A DNA stretch of 64,000 bases from Faecalicatena faecalis. GTDB taxonomy: Bacteria > Bacillota > Clostridia > Lachnospirales > Lachnospiraceae. The notes below the pieces were generated by a model that was not told where the DNA came from, did not search any database, and saw nothing but the letters and a program-made list of their open reading frames with translations. Positions 34,365 to 42,208 of this stretch are shown here, piece by piece. Within the stretch, counting starts at the first letter, position 1. Each line of letters opens with the position of its first letter. Location of the stretch: contig NZ_JABACJ020000008.1 in NCBI RefSeq assembly GCF_012524165.2, positions 103,277 through 167,276 on the forward strand, written 5' to 3'. The translations under genes and the position numbers were made by a program.

Positions 34365-36406
34365 GCAGAGAAATCATCAATGTGGGATTTATCGGAAATC
34401 CGAATTGCGGGAAAACAACCTTATTCAATGCTTATACAGGAGCGAATCTAAAGGTAGCCAATTGGCCGGGAGTTACGGTCGAGAAGAAGGAAGGGAAAGC
34501 TTTTTATAAAGACCAGGAGTTCAGACTGATCGATCTTCCGGGAATCTACAGCCTGACTTCTTATACGATGGAGGAGAAGGTCTCCAGGGAATGTATCATG
34601 AGTGATGAAGTGGATGTCATTGTAGATGTGGTAGACGCTTCCTGTCTGGAAAGAAACCTATATCTGACGCTGCAGTTGATCGAACTTGGAAAACCAGTTG
34701 TGCTGGCGCTTAATATGATGGATATCATAGAGGAGCGGGGGATGGAGATCGACCTTCACCGCCTTCCAGAGATGCTGGGGATTCCGGCAATTCCGGTATC
34801 AGCAAGGAAAAAGACGGGACTGGAGATTTTGATGCATGCGGTAGCGCACCATAAGGATTATGCGAAGCAGAGCCCATTCATCCATCACCATCCCCAGAGT
34901 ACCAGACATGTACATAATCATCACAGTGAATATGCGATGGTATATCACGATGAGATCGAGGATAAAATTGACCTGATCATTGCCCAGTTCAATCAGAAAT
35001 ATCCTGAAATAGAAAATAAAAGATGGCATGCCATCAAAATGCTGGAACAGGATAAGGCAATTATGGAAAAATATCCTCTTGATCTGCCAGCAGTTCTGGA
35101 CCGGAGTTACGAAAAAGACATCATTAACCAGAAGTATGATTTTATAGAAGAAATTATCCAGGAGACTCTGGTCAATAAGAGTCAGAAAGAGGAGAGGACA
35201 GATAAGATCGATCGGTATCTGACCAGCAGATGGCTGGGGCTTCCTATCTTCCTGGGCATCATGGGATTGGTCTTCTTTCTGACATTCACGGTGGGAGACT
35301 GGCTGAAAGGATACTTTGAGGTAGCTTTGGAATGGATTTCCGGTGGAGCGCTCGGCCTTCTTAATATGTGGCATGTAAGCCCTATGCTGCAATCCCTGAT
35401 CGTAGACGGAATCATTTCCGGTGTGGGAGGAATCCTGACCTTTCTGCCCAACATTTTTATCCTGTTTTTGGCCCTGGCCTTTTTGGAGGACAGCGGATAT
35501 ATGGCAAGAGTTGCATTTGTCATGGATGATATCATGAGTCATTTGGGCTTGTCGGGAAGGGCATTTCTTCCCATGCTGCTGGGGTTCGGCTGCTCTGTAC
35601 CTGCAATCATGGCATCCCGTGTATTGGAGCACAGAAAGGACCGGCTAAAGACCATTCTGGTAACACCGTTTATGTCATGCAGTGCCAGACTGCCGATCTA
35701 TGTCCTGTTTTCATCGATGTTCTTTGGAAAGAATGCAATGATCGCATGCTATTCCATGTACATATTGGGAATCCTTGTGGCAATTACGGTCGCATTCGTC
35801 CTGTCAAAAATTGACGGGAGCAAGGCAGAACATGCGCTGCTGATCGAGCTGCCAGAATATAAGACGCCGAATGCCAGAACGATCGCTATTTATGTGTGGG
35901 AAAAGGTGAAGGATTATTTGAGCAAAGCAGGTACCGTGATTTTTGTTGCTTCTATTATTATGTGGTTCATTCTGAATTTTGGATTCGCGGGATATGTGAC
36001 AGATATTTCTCAGAGCTTCGGCTCTATGATAGGAAAAGCGATCGTACCACTGTTTCGGCCGATCGGGCTGGGATATTGGCAGATCGTGGTGGCACTGATT
36101 GCGGGAATCGCGGCAAAAGAGGTGGTTGTCTCAAGCTGCAGTGTACTCTTTGGAATTCAAAATATCACGACGGCACATGGTATGACAAGCTTCGTCGGAA
36201 CACTGGGAGCCATGGGATTCGGTGCGGCAAATGCATACGCGCTGATGGTGTTCTGCCTGCTCTATATTCCATGCACGGCTACCATTGCAACAATCAGACG
36301 TGAAGTGGGAAGCCGGAGACTGACATTCGGATTTGTGATGTTCCAATTGGCAGTTGCATGGATCGTGAGCTTTGCGGCATTCCATATTACAGGACTGTTC
36401 CTGTAG
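34361..36406 (+). CDS. feoB: Ferrous iron transporter B
   Basis: A 681-residue Fe2+ permease. The N-terminal G domain has GNPNCGKTT (11-19), the WPGVTVEKKEG switch, DLPGIYSL and the NMMD specificity motif. A His-rich stretch (HHHPQSTRHVHNHH) lies after the G domain and may bind metal. The membrane half includes LPMLLGFGCSVPAI and AKEVVVSSCSVLFG, with the conserved Cys residues of the gate. Coupled to feoA through an ATGA overlap and controlled by the upstream Fur-like site. Confidence 0.96.
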   Translation: MSREIINVGFIGNPNCGKTTLFNAYTGANLKVANWPGVTVEKKEGKAFYKDQEFRLIDLPGIYSLTSYTMEEKVSRECIMSDEVDVIVDVVDASCLERNLYLTLQLIELGKPVVLALNMMDIIEERGMEIDLHRLPEMLGIPAIPVSARKKTGLEILMHAVAHHKDYAKQSPFIHHHPQSTRHVHNHHSEYAMVYHDEIEDKIDLIIAQFNQKYPEIENKRWHAIKMLEQDKAIMEKYPLDLPAVLDRSYEKDIINQKYDFIEEIIQETLVNKSQKEERTDKIDRYLTSRWLGLPIFLGIMGLVFFLTFTVGDWLKGYFEVALEWISGGALGLLNMWHVSPMLQSLIVDGIISGVGGILTFLPNIFILFLALAFLEDSGYMARVAFVMDDIMSHLGLSGRAFLPMLLGFGCSVPAIMASRVLEHRKDRLKTILVTPFMSCSARLPIYVLFSSMFFGKNAMIACYSMYILGILVAITVAFVLSKIDGSKAEHALLIELPEYKTPNARTIAIYVWEKVKDYLSKAGTVIFVASIIMWFILNFGFAGYVTDISQSFGSMIGKAIVPLFRPIGLGYWQIVVALIAGIAAKEVVVSSCSVLFGIQNITTAHGMTSFVGTLGAMGFGAANAYALMVFCLLYIPCTATIATIRREVGSRRLTFGFVMFQLAVAWIVSFAAFHITGLFL

Positions 36407-36416
36407 GAAGGGAATT

Positions 36417-37151
36417 TTAATATTCCACTTCCTGCAGAAATAATCCCTTTGGATCACAGGGAGCACTTGCAGATTCTTTTCCTGCAAAGATGGCTTCGAT
36501 GCAATCCTTTTTTCTTTTATTAAGACCGATATCAAGCAGAGTGCCGATGATCATCCTCGGCATATTATGCAGGAAATCTTTAGCTTTCAAAGAAATCTGG
36601 ATTTCGTCTCCATCACTGTAGATTTCGATATCATACAATTCCTTTTCTGTAGATTTGCTCTTTTTTACTGTAGAAAAGTTCTTGAAGTCATGTCTGCCGA
36701 TCAAAAGAAGTGCGGCCTGCTGCATGACTGCGATATCCGGGGTCTTGAAGGCATAGTATGTATATTTTCGGTCGAATACACTGGGAACGGTGCCGATCGC
36801 GATGCGGTAAATGTAAGTCCTGGACTTCGCATTTAAAGAGGCGTGGAAGCGTTCCGGCATCTCTTCGGCGGAAAGCACAGCGATATCCATAGGCAGATAA
36901 CGGTTCATATACTGCAGAATCTCGTGAGGCCTCATATCCGAGGTCGTCTTGAAATTGACTGTCTGGGCATAGGCATGTACCCCGACCTCGGTACGGGCGC
37001 CGCAGAATAATTCGACATCCTCGGCGGTCATCTTATGGATGACTTCTAATAGCTTATTGGAGATTGTATTTGTGGATTCCCCTTTGGCGCGCTGCCATCC
37101 CTGATAGCGGGAACCGTCGTATTCCAGTACTAATTTTATATTATGCATCAT
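36417..37151 (-). CDS. truA: TruA-family tRNA pseudouridine synthase with altered catalytic motif
   Basis: A 244-residue protein of TruA length. Family features include LVLEYDGSRYQGWQR, LQYMNRYLPMDIAV, RFHASLNAKSRTYIYRI and HDFKNFSTV. The catalytic motif, normally GRTDxGVHA, here reads GARTEVGVHA, so the nucleophile Asp is replaced by Glu55. TruA makes pseudouridine at positions 38-40 of tRNA. Whether this protein is active, or a second TruA exists elsewhere in the genome, cannot be told from the window. It converges with feoB 10 bases away. Confidence 0.82.
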   Translation of the reverse strand: MMHNIKLVLEYDGSRYQGWQRAKGESTNTISNKLLEVIHKMTAEDVELFCGARTEVGVHAYAQTVNFKTTSDMRPHEILQYMNRYLPMDIAVLSAEEMPERFHASLNAKSRTYIYRIAIGTVPSVFDRKYTYYAFKTPDIAVMQQAALLLIGRHDFKNFSTVKKSKSTEKELYDIEIYSDGDEIQISLKAKDFLHNMPRMIIGTLLDIGLNKRKKDCIEAIFAGKESASAPCDPKGLFLQEVEY

Positions 37152-37249
37152 GTGTGTTTTCTCCTTTGTTCTATCAAACTTGATATCTCAATCTTACAGG
37201 AAAGAAAAAGAGAATGCAATATAATCCATGAGTTTGTTGAGAGATGTGG

Positions 37250-37279
37250 TTGATTTTCAATAGGGAGGGATACTATAAT
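37250..37279 (+). promoter_or_regulatory. Promoter of the thioesterase gene
   Basis: TTGATT (37250-37255), 18-bp spacer, TATAAT (37274-37279). The leader of about 115 bases has a CCCTGC/GCAGGG hairpin (37325-37339). Confidence 0.7.
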
Positions 37280-37400
37280 AAGGAAGTATAAAGTGGCTGC
37301 CTGGGAGGATCAGGATTAGATATCCCCTGCTCAGCAGGGCGGCTAAGACGCTAGAGCTTTATAAAAAGTTAGCAGTAGGATGCGGATTGGAGTTGTTGTT

Positions 37401-37874
37401 ATGGTTGAAGAAAGAAGAGTTTCAGATTCCAGGGTCGAGACGGTGCACATGGTGCGGCCTAACCATCTGAATGCAGCAGGCCGTCTGTTCGGCGGAATCC
37501 TGATGCAGTGGCTGGATGAAGTGGCAGGCCTGGTTGCGAAACGGCATACACATAGTAATGTGATTACAGCCTCTGTTGATAACCTGCGGTTCATCAAGGG
37601 GGCTTACCAGAAGGATGTGGTTGTGATCATCGGGAAGGTGACTTATGTGGGGAATACTTCCATGGAGGTCCGGGTGGACACGTATGTGGAGAGTGTAGAC
37701 GGGATGCGCCGTCCAATCAACCGGGCATACTTTACCATGGTCGCCTTAGATGAGAATGATAAGCCTAGAAAGGCGCCGCGCCTGATCCTGGAGACAGAGG
37801 AAGAGCGCGCGGAGTGGGAGGCTGCTAAAAAGAGAAGAGAGATGCGCATCAAGAGAAAAGAAGAAGGCTTTTAA
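37401..37874 (+). CDS. Hot-dog-fold acyl-CoA thioesterase
   Basis: A 157-residue thioesterase of the YciA/BACH type. The family core HLNAAGRLFGGILMQWLDEVAGLVA (split across the first strand and helix), VTASVDNLRFIKGA-like and GKVTYVGNTSMEVRVD are visible. It hydrolyses acyl-CoA; chain length unknown. I start it at ATG 37401 because the conserved region begins VEERRV. Its stop overlaps that of the convergent gene, and both lie within a shared hairpin. Confidence 0.87.
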   Translation: MVEERRVSDSRVETVHMVRPNHLNAAGRLFGGILMQWLDEVAGLVAKRHTHSNVITASVDNLRFIKGAYQKDVVVIIGKVTYVGNTSMEVRVDTYVESVDGMRRPINRAYFTMVALDENDKPRKAPRLILETEEERAEWEAAKKRREMRIKRKEEGF

Positions 37875-37886
37875 CCCTTCTTCTTT
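37857..37886. terminator. Hairpin spanning the two convergent stop codons
   Basis: AAAGAAGAAGG (37857-37867) and CCTTCTTCTTT (37876-37886) form an 11-bp stem. The stop codons of both convergent genes sit in the loop. It is a plausible compact bidirectional terminator though AT-rich. Confidence 0.6.
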
Positions 37887-38152
37887 AGGAGAGAGCTGAC
37901 CATATTGATTGTCTGATCAATTTGGGCCTGCTCTTCTTTTGATTTTCCATCTTTTAAGATTTCCAGAATCAGGGAAATCTCTTCACTGGAAAAACGGATT
38001 CCTTTTTTGTTGGCGTTGGTAATCAGAGCCAGCATGATCGGAGCCAGGTCCTTGCCGCTCTTTCCAGATGTTTGGGAGGCTGCCATGTGGATCAGCTCCA
38101 GTTTCATTGGGTCAATATTCTTCATTGCGGGATGATTCATCCATTCATTCAT
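37871..38152 (-). CDS. Conserved hypothetical small protein, second gene of a pair
   Basis: A 93-residue soluble protein, mostly helical, from ATG 38152 with GGAAAGG about 9 bases upstream. It begins MNEWMNHPAMKNIDPMKLEL and ends with a Lys-rich tail (VSSLLKKKG). The pattern IMLALITNANKKGIRFSSEEISLILEIL suggests a helical bundle. Its start overlaps the end of the preceding gene by eight bases, so the two are coupled. I do not recognise a function; it looks like a Lachnospiraceae-type conserved pair. Confidence 0.7.
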   Translation of the reverse strand: MNEWMNHPAMKNIDPMKLELIHMAASQTSGKSGKDLAPIMLALITNANKKGIRFSSEEISLILEILKDGKSKEEQAQIDQTINMVSSLLKKKG

Positions 38153-38813
38153 AATTATCATTTCCTTTCCAATTAAAATCTGTGTCATTACCGGAATTCC
38201 ATGAATCTGTGCTGGAATCATTCGGACTCGTATCATGAGAGCTCATGTTATGGTCATTCGAATCAGGGGAATCCATGCTGTCATTCCTCTCTCCGTCAGT
38301 GTCCATTCCATTTGCAAACATATTGCTGTACATCTGGAACATATTCTGTTGTTCTTCAGTTAACATTCCCATCATCATATCCATCGGGTTAAAGTCTCCA
38401 GAAAATAGACCTGACAGACCGCCCATGCCATTGTTTTTCTCGGCCCCTTCTGGACCGTCAAAATGGAGGTCTGAATTACCCTGGAACATTTGAGCCATTT
38501 CCATTATATTCATCAAATTTAAAAGTGTGTCTATCGTTTCAGATTCCTTCGCAGGCATATAGGGCCTTACTTCCTGCATGATCTCCAGAAAAGAAGGCGG
38601 TGCTTCACTCTGGAATGCCTGGGTATGCAGATCGTTTCCGATAGTCTGAAAAAACGAAATTGCCTCTTTGAGTTCCAGAAATTTGATGAAGACTCCAAGA
38701 AATCTCTGATTGGAGGCAGGAGTGTAAGGAAGGAAAAGTTTCATCATATGTAATTGCGGCGGGTTCACCAGTTCATCAAAAGGTGTCATAGGTCTGGGTG
38801 GCTGTTTTTCCAT
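38145..38813 (-). CDS. Conserved hypothetical protein with Met/Asn/Asp/Ser-rich C-terminus
   Basis: A 222-residue protein from ATG 38813 (AGGAG five bases upstream; GTG 38819 is too close to the site). The N-terminal 115 residues are helical (PPQLHMMKLFLPYTPASNQR, FIKFLELKEAISFF, TLLNLMNIMEMAQMF). The rest is low complexity: Gly/Met-rich (FNPMDMMMGML) and then Asp/Asn/Ser-rich to the end. There is no signal peptide. It is coupled to the next small gene. A sporulation or surface role is conceivable, but only by composition. Confidence 0.65.
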   Translation of the reverse strand: MEKQPPRPMTPFDELVNPPQLHMMKLFLPYTPASNQRFLGVFIKFLELKEAISFFQTIGNDLHTQAFQSEAPPSFLEIMQEVRPYMPAKESETIDTLLNLMNIMEMAQMFQGNSDLHFDGPEGAEKNNGMGGLSGLFSGDFNPMDMMMGMLTEEQQNMFQMYSNMFANGMDTDGERNDSMDSPDSNDHNMSSHDTSPNDSSTDSWNSGNDTDFNWKGNDNYE

Positions 38814-38941
38814 AGGCACTCCTGATTATAACGTTGTAAATATATATGTATGAAAGTATGAAAATATGAAGATTTGGAAAGACTAAAATCAAGGTTCCTA
38901 CATACTATAATAGGGAATGGAAAGGAAATGGTGGTAGAATT

Positions 38942-39088
38942 ATGAAAAGAAAATTAATCATTGACGGGAACGCAGTATATGAGATAGATGAAGAATGTAT
39001 GTTGAAAAAACGTCTGAGTCAGGATTCAGAGAAGAAACACCAGCAAACGCAGGACAACCAGAACCGCAGCAGCCAGGCGGATTCATAA
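38942..39088 (+). CDS. Small hypothetical protein (48 residues)
   Basis: A short gene with ATG at 38942 after AGGAAATGGTGG. It encodes MKRKLIIDGNAVYEIDEECM followed by a Lys/Gln/Ser-rich hydrophilic tail. A TATAAT at 38906-38911 could be its -10. The hydrophobic/acidic start recalls small conserved Lachnospiraceae proteins; I know no function. Confidence 0.55.
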   Translation: MKRKLIIDGNAVYEIDEECMLKKRLSQDSEKKHQQTQDNQNRSSQADS

Positions 39089-39093
39089 AAATA

Positions 39094-39123
39094 AGCCCCG
39101 GTACAATTTTTTGTACCGGGGCT
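39094..39123. terminator. Strong hairpin terminator between two small genes
   Basis: AGCCCCGGTACAA (39094-39106), TTTT loop, TTGTACCGGGGCT (39111-39123): 13-bp stem. The T-rich side (TTATTTTTAT) lies on the minus strand, so it mainly ends the Cys-rich gene; it can also stop the 48-codon gene. Confidence 0.88.
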
Positions 39124-39168
39124 GTTCTTCTTGACCATTTGGTATTCAGTCAATTTACGAAGAGATGA

Positions 39169-39408
39169 TTAGCATCCGCAGTTTCCGCCGCATCCGCCAC
39201 CGAAGTTTCCGCCGCATCCGCCGCAGAATACAAGCAGTAAGATGATCCACAGACAGCTGTCATTGCAGCCACATCCGCATCCATTGTTGCCGCCGCCAAA
39301 ACCATTTCCACAGCAGCAGAGCAGGATGATGATCCACAGACAAGAAGAGATACCTCCACCATTATTTTCGCATCCACATCCGCAGTTTGTAGCACTTAAA
39401 TCACTCAT
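39169..39408 (-). CDS. Cysteine/glycine-rich small protein with internal duplication
   Basis: A 79-residue protein with about 19 Cys and many Gly. Two copies of a unit are visible: SSCLWIIILLCCCGNGFGGG and DSCLWIILLLVFCGGCGGNFGGG, each a short hydrophobic helix followed by Cys/Gly-rich sequence, ending NCGC. It starts at ATG 39408 behind GGAGGATTT. The composition resembles chorion-like or YjcZ-like spore/surface peptides seen in Firmicutes. Function unknown; a spore or envelope role is a guess. Confidence 0.72.
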   Translation of the reverse strand: MSDLSATNCGCGCENNGGGISSCLWIIILLCCCGNGFGGGNNGCGCGCNDSCLWIILLLVFCGGCGGNFGGGCGGNCGC

Positions 39409-39587
39409 GTTAAATCCTCCATATATGTTTGATTACAGTTCATAATATGTAGGGGGTTCCAAATGTGTGAGAAGATTTCCTGAAAAAATAAAAAGATTTT
39501 TTGGCTGTTTGATTGGGAGTGCGATATTTCCATTAAATGGTAGATGTGGACAAGGTATTTGAATACCCTATAAAAAAGGGTGTTTCT

Positions 39588-40502
39588 ATGAAAAGGGTAA
39601 AACAGACAGTAGAGTATTGGTGCCCGGATATCTTGACAGGGCAGTACCTGGGACAGGGAGTGCGGGCAGCAGTCCTAGATACGGGAATCACTCTGCATCC
39701 CGATTTTGACAGCAGGATCATCGGTTTTCGTGATTTTGTTAATCATAGAGAGAAAATATATGATGATGGGACGCATGGCACCCATGTCTGTGGAATACTC
39801 GCAGGCAGTGGAAAGCTATCTGGAGGAACTTATGCGGGCATGGCACCGCAGGCGGAAATCCTGATGGGAAAGGTGCTGGACCATACAGGAAATGGATCGG
39901 TAGATCATGTTGTGGCCGGAATTGACTGGCTGCTTGATATTCATAAGAAAATGAGGCTTAGAATGGTCAATATTTCCGTTGGAACACAGCCCGGCCTCGA
40001 AGAATTCCAAGAAAGACGTTTGCTGGATGCGGTAGAGGCATTATGGGATGAAGGGCTGGTAGTAGTCGTTTCGGCCGGAAATTATGGACCGGGACCAGGG
40101 ACGGTTGCGGTTCCGGGAACAAGTAAAAAGGTAATTACTGTGGGTGCACTTGGAGATAAGCGAACTATTGTTATGGGAAGAGGCGGCGCTTTAGAATGGA
40201 ACTATTCTGGAAATGGGCCGACCATGGAGTGTATCGTAAAGCCGGATTTGTCGGCCCCGGGAACGAATATTCTAAGCTGCAACGGAGAATATACCACAAG
40301 ATGGCAGAAACCATATGTGACCAAGAGCGGGACCTCGATGGCGACCCCCGTCGTGTCGGGTGCAATCGCCTGTCTGCTCTCAAAGTATCCAGACATGACT
40401 AATGTAGAGGTGAAGCTGAGGCTTCGGGATACCTGCGTACCCAGAGAGGGAGCAGAGCAGGGGTGGGGGATGCTGCATGTGGGGAGACTGTTAGAAAAAT
40501 AG
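39588..40502 (+). CDS. Subtilisin-like serine protease, apparently intracellular (S8 family)
   Basis: A 304-residue subtilase. The triad is clear: Asp31 in AAVLDTGI, His63 in DGTHGTHVCGILAG, and Ser near 263 in KSGTSMATPVVSGA, with the oxyanion Asn in VVSAGNYGPG. There is no signal peptide and only a short N-terminal extension (MKRVKQTVEYW), as in intracellular subtilisins. ATG 39588 is chosen; in-frame ATG 39537 would precede a plausible TATAAA. It is a single-gene unit. Confidence 0.9.
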   Translation: MKRVKQTVEYWCPDILTGQYLGQGVRAAVLDTGITLHPDFDSRIIGFRDFVNHREKIYDDGTHGTHVCGILAGSGKLSGGTYAGMAPQAEILMGKVLDHTGNGSVDHVVAGIDWLLDIHKKMRLRMVNISVGTQPGLEEFQERRLLDAVEALWDEGLVVVVSAGNYGPGPGTVAVPGTSKKVITVGALGDKRTIVMGRGGALEWNYSGNGPTMECIVKPDLSAPGTNILSCNGEYTTRWQKPYVTKSGTSMATPVVSGAIACLLSKYPDMTNVEVKLRLRDTCVPREGAEQGWGMLHVGRLLEK

Positions 40503-40791
40503 TGGCAGAGGCATAGATCCAAACATAACTTTCATTTTTTGAGGGAGAAGTATAAACTAAGCTTTAATCTTTTGGTTAAAGAACAAGAGGTGACCGGCTG
40601 TATAGATGCCACAGTTCGGGGCTATAAATACATAGTCCCTTATTGTGACATCTGCGCAAATTAAGATAGTGAGATTGTAGTTTCAGAGATCATAATAAGT
40701 TTAATATTATTGTGAAGGCTCCTCCTTAAGAAAGAGCCTTCTGAACATAAGATGGATGATATTAAAAATCTTTGTACCAGGAGTCTTCTTT
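40503..40791. other. Gene-free interval with one hairpin
   Basis: About 290 bases between two converging genes hold no convincing coding frame. The only clear structure is GAAGGCTC (40714-40721) / GAGCCTTC (40734-40741), which lacks a T-run and is a weak terminator candidate. Confidence 0.5.
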
Positions 40792-41967
40792 TTATTCAAT
40801 ATCTGTAGTAATGATCTTATCCATTTCAGGACTGAGAGGTTCACATCCATTTTGAGTAATGACGTAGCCACTTTCGACTCTTGCGCCATACAGCGTCGGA
40901 TGTCCAAAAAAGCTGACATCAACACAGATGGTCATTCCTGGTACAAGCTCATTTGTTCCGTTCGGTCCGTAGAAGGGGCTTTCCGCCTCCATTAGACCGA
41001 TGGTGTGAGCAAAGGGGCATACAAGGTAATCAATCAATCCATGTCTGGTAAATAACTCCCGGGCAGGTTTGTCAATCTCTATGCCGCATTTTCCTGGGCG
41101 TAGCATTTCTTTTGTAAGCCTTACGGCCTCACGCAGTATATTGAGACTATCTTTTTGTTCTTTAGTATATTCACCAGAGACTGGAATTGTTTCGCCAAAG
41201 CAACCGGCATAACCATTGATACGTGGAGCGATTCCTAACATGACCCATTCACCGGCATCGAGTTGTTTGTTAATTGCAGTCGGAACAACAGCATTCGTAC
41301 GTTTTCCGCTGCCAACAATCGTACCGTATGCAAAACTGTTAGCGCCTGCTTTACGACAGATATATTCACCCTCGGCGGCAATTTCATATTCATATGAGCC
41401 GGGAGCAACTTTGCTTTTCATTGCAAGATAGGCTTCATATGTAAGCCCGAAAGCGTTTCTGACATTTTCTATTTCCCATGCTGACTTGAAGGAACGAAGT
41501 AGTTCGTATTCGTCGGTAATATCTACTAATTCAACACCCTTAAAACCACTTTCAAATTGTGTAAAGACAGCATGTGGAAGAGTATTCGTGCCGATAACAC
41601 CTACACGTTTCAGTGTAGTTCCGCCTCTCAGAAGTTCCTCATTGAGCATTTGAAAGCTAATGATCTCAGCATTTGGATATTCTTCGTCAGGAACCATGAA
41701 GACTGGGAAGTTGCGCGTCGCTTTGATTGCGCTGTTCATTTTCGCAAAGGGCTCACTCTCAGGTCCACCAAGAAGAAGGGGTTCTCCATTGATTGGAAGC
41801 AGTACAGCCCCTTTCTCGAACTGAGGGCACCAGCCAGTGAGATACCATCCATTGGCAATATTTAGCTCATCATAGTAGATGAGGGCGGCATCAAGGTTGT
41901 TTTTAATTAGTATTTTCCTGATATTCTCGATGCGTCTTTTAGTTTCAGATTCGTTATAATATGACAT
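40792..41967 (-). CDS. Creatinase-like M24-fold protein, copy A (lacks metal ligands)
   Basis: A 391-residue pita-bread-fold protein: N-terminal creatinase domain to about residue 150, then the M24 catalytic domain. The two metal-binding Asp of aminopeptidases are lost (LGIAPRINGYAGCFGET instead of LDxGxxYxGYxSDxTRT), while the active His (PFAHTIGLMEAE) and GARVESGY remain. This fits creatinase-type hydrolases rather than Xaa-Pro peptidases. ATG 41967 follows AGGAGGAAAG. It is divergent from lacI, with its own promoter and operator, and is paralogous to 43442-44641. Confidence 0.83.
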   Translation of the reverse strand: MSYYNESETKRRIENIRKILIKNNLDAALIYYDELNIANGWYLTGWCPQFEKGAVLLPINGEPLLLGGPESEPFAKMNSAIKATRNFPVFMVPDEEYPNAEIISFQMLNEELLRGGTTLKRVGVIGTNTLPHAVFTQFESGFKGVELVDITDEYELLRSFKSAWEIENVRNAFGLTYEAYLAMKSKVAPGSYEYEIAAEGEYICRKAGANSFAYGTIVGSGKRTNAVVPTAINKQLDAGEWVMLGIAPRINGYAGCFGETIPVSGEYTKEQKDSLNILREAVRLTKEMLRPGKCGIEIDKPARELFTRHGLIDYLVCPFAHTIGLMEAESPFYGPNGTNELVPGMTICVDVSFFGHPTLYGARVESGYVITQNGCEPLSPEMDKIITTDIE

Positions 41968-42028
41968 GGCTTTCCTCCTAAGTATGAAAGATAGGTTAAA
42001 TTGATATCTATAAATACCTAAAAGCAAA

Positions 42029-42074
42029 TGTAATCGTTTACAATAGTAATAACATATAGTTTATTAATTGTCAA
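42029..42074 (-). promoter_or_regulatory. Promoter and LacI-type operator of creatinase-like copy A
   Basis: Minus strand: TTGACA (42074-42069), 17-bp spacer, TATTAC (42051-42046). The operator TGTAATCGTTTACA (42029-42042) covers the start site, a repressor position. Confidence 0.8.
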
Positions 42075-42131
42075 ATAGTTTTTATATAAATCAATAAAAA
42101 TCACAAAAAAACGAAAAAAATAAGAAAGATA

Positions 42132-42182
42132 TTGACAAAATAAAAGTGAAATGTTAGGTTATAGATAAAGTAAACGATTACA
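42132..42182 (+). promoter_or_regulatory. lacI-type regulator promoter and operator (autoregulation)
   Basis: TTGACA (42132-42137), 17 bases, weak -10 TAGGTT (42155-42160). The operator GTAAACGATTACA (42170-42182) is the reverse complement of the site at 42029, and lies just downstream of the -10. Confidence 0.7.
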
Positions 42183-42208
42183 GAACGAAAAGGAATTGGA
42201 GAAAAAGG

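Noticed and set aside
34799..35632. 277-codon minus-strand frame opposite feoB
   Set aside because: Lies entirely within feoB and has Cys/His-rich, unnatural composition.
37286..37400. Riboswitch in the thioesterase leader
   Set aside because: Only a short CCCTGC/GCAGGG hairpin is visible, with no known conserved core and no terminator.
42029..42042. CcpA catabolite-repression site
   Set aside because: The site resembles a cre, but three near-identical copies surround the local lacI gene, so the local regulator is the simpler explanation.
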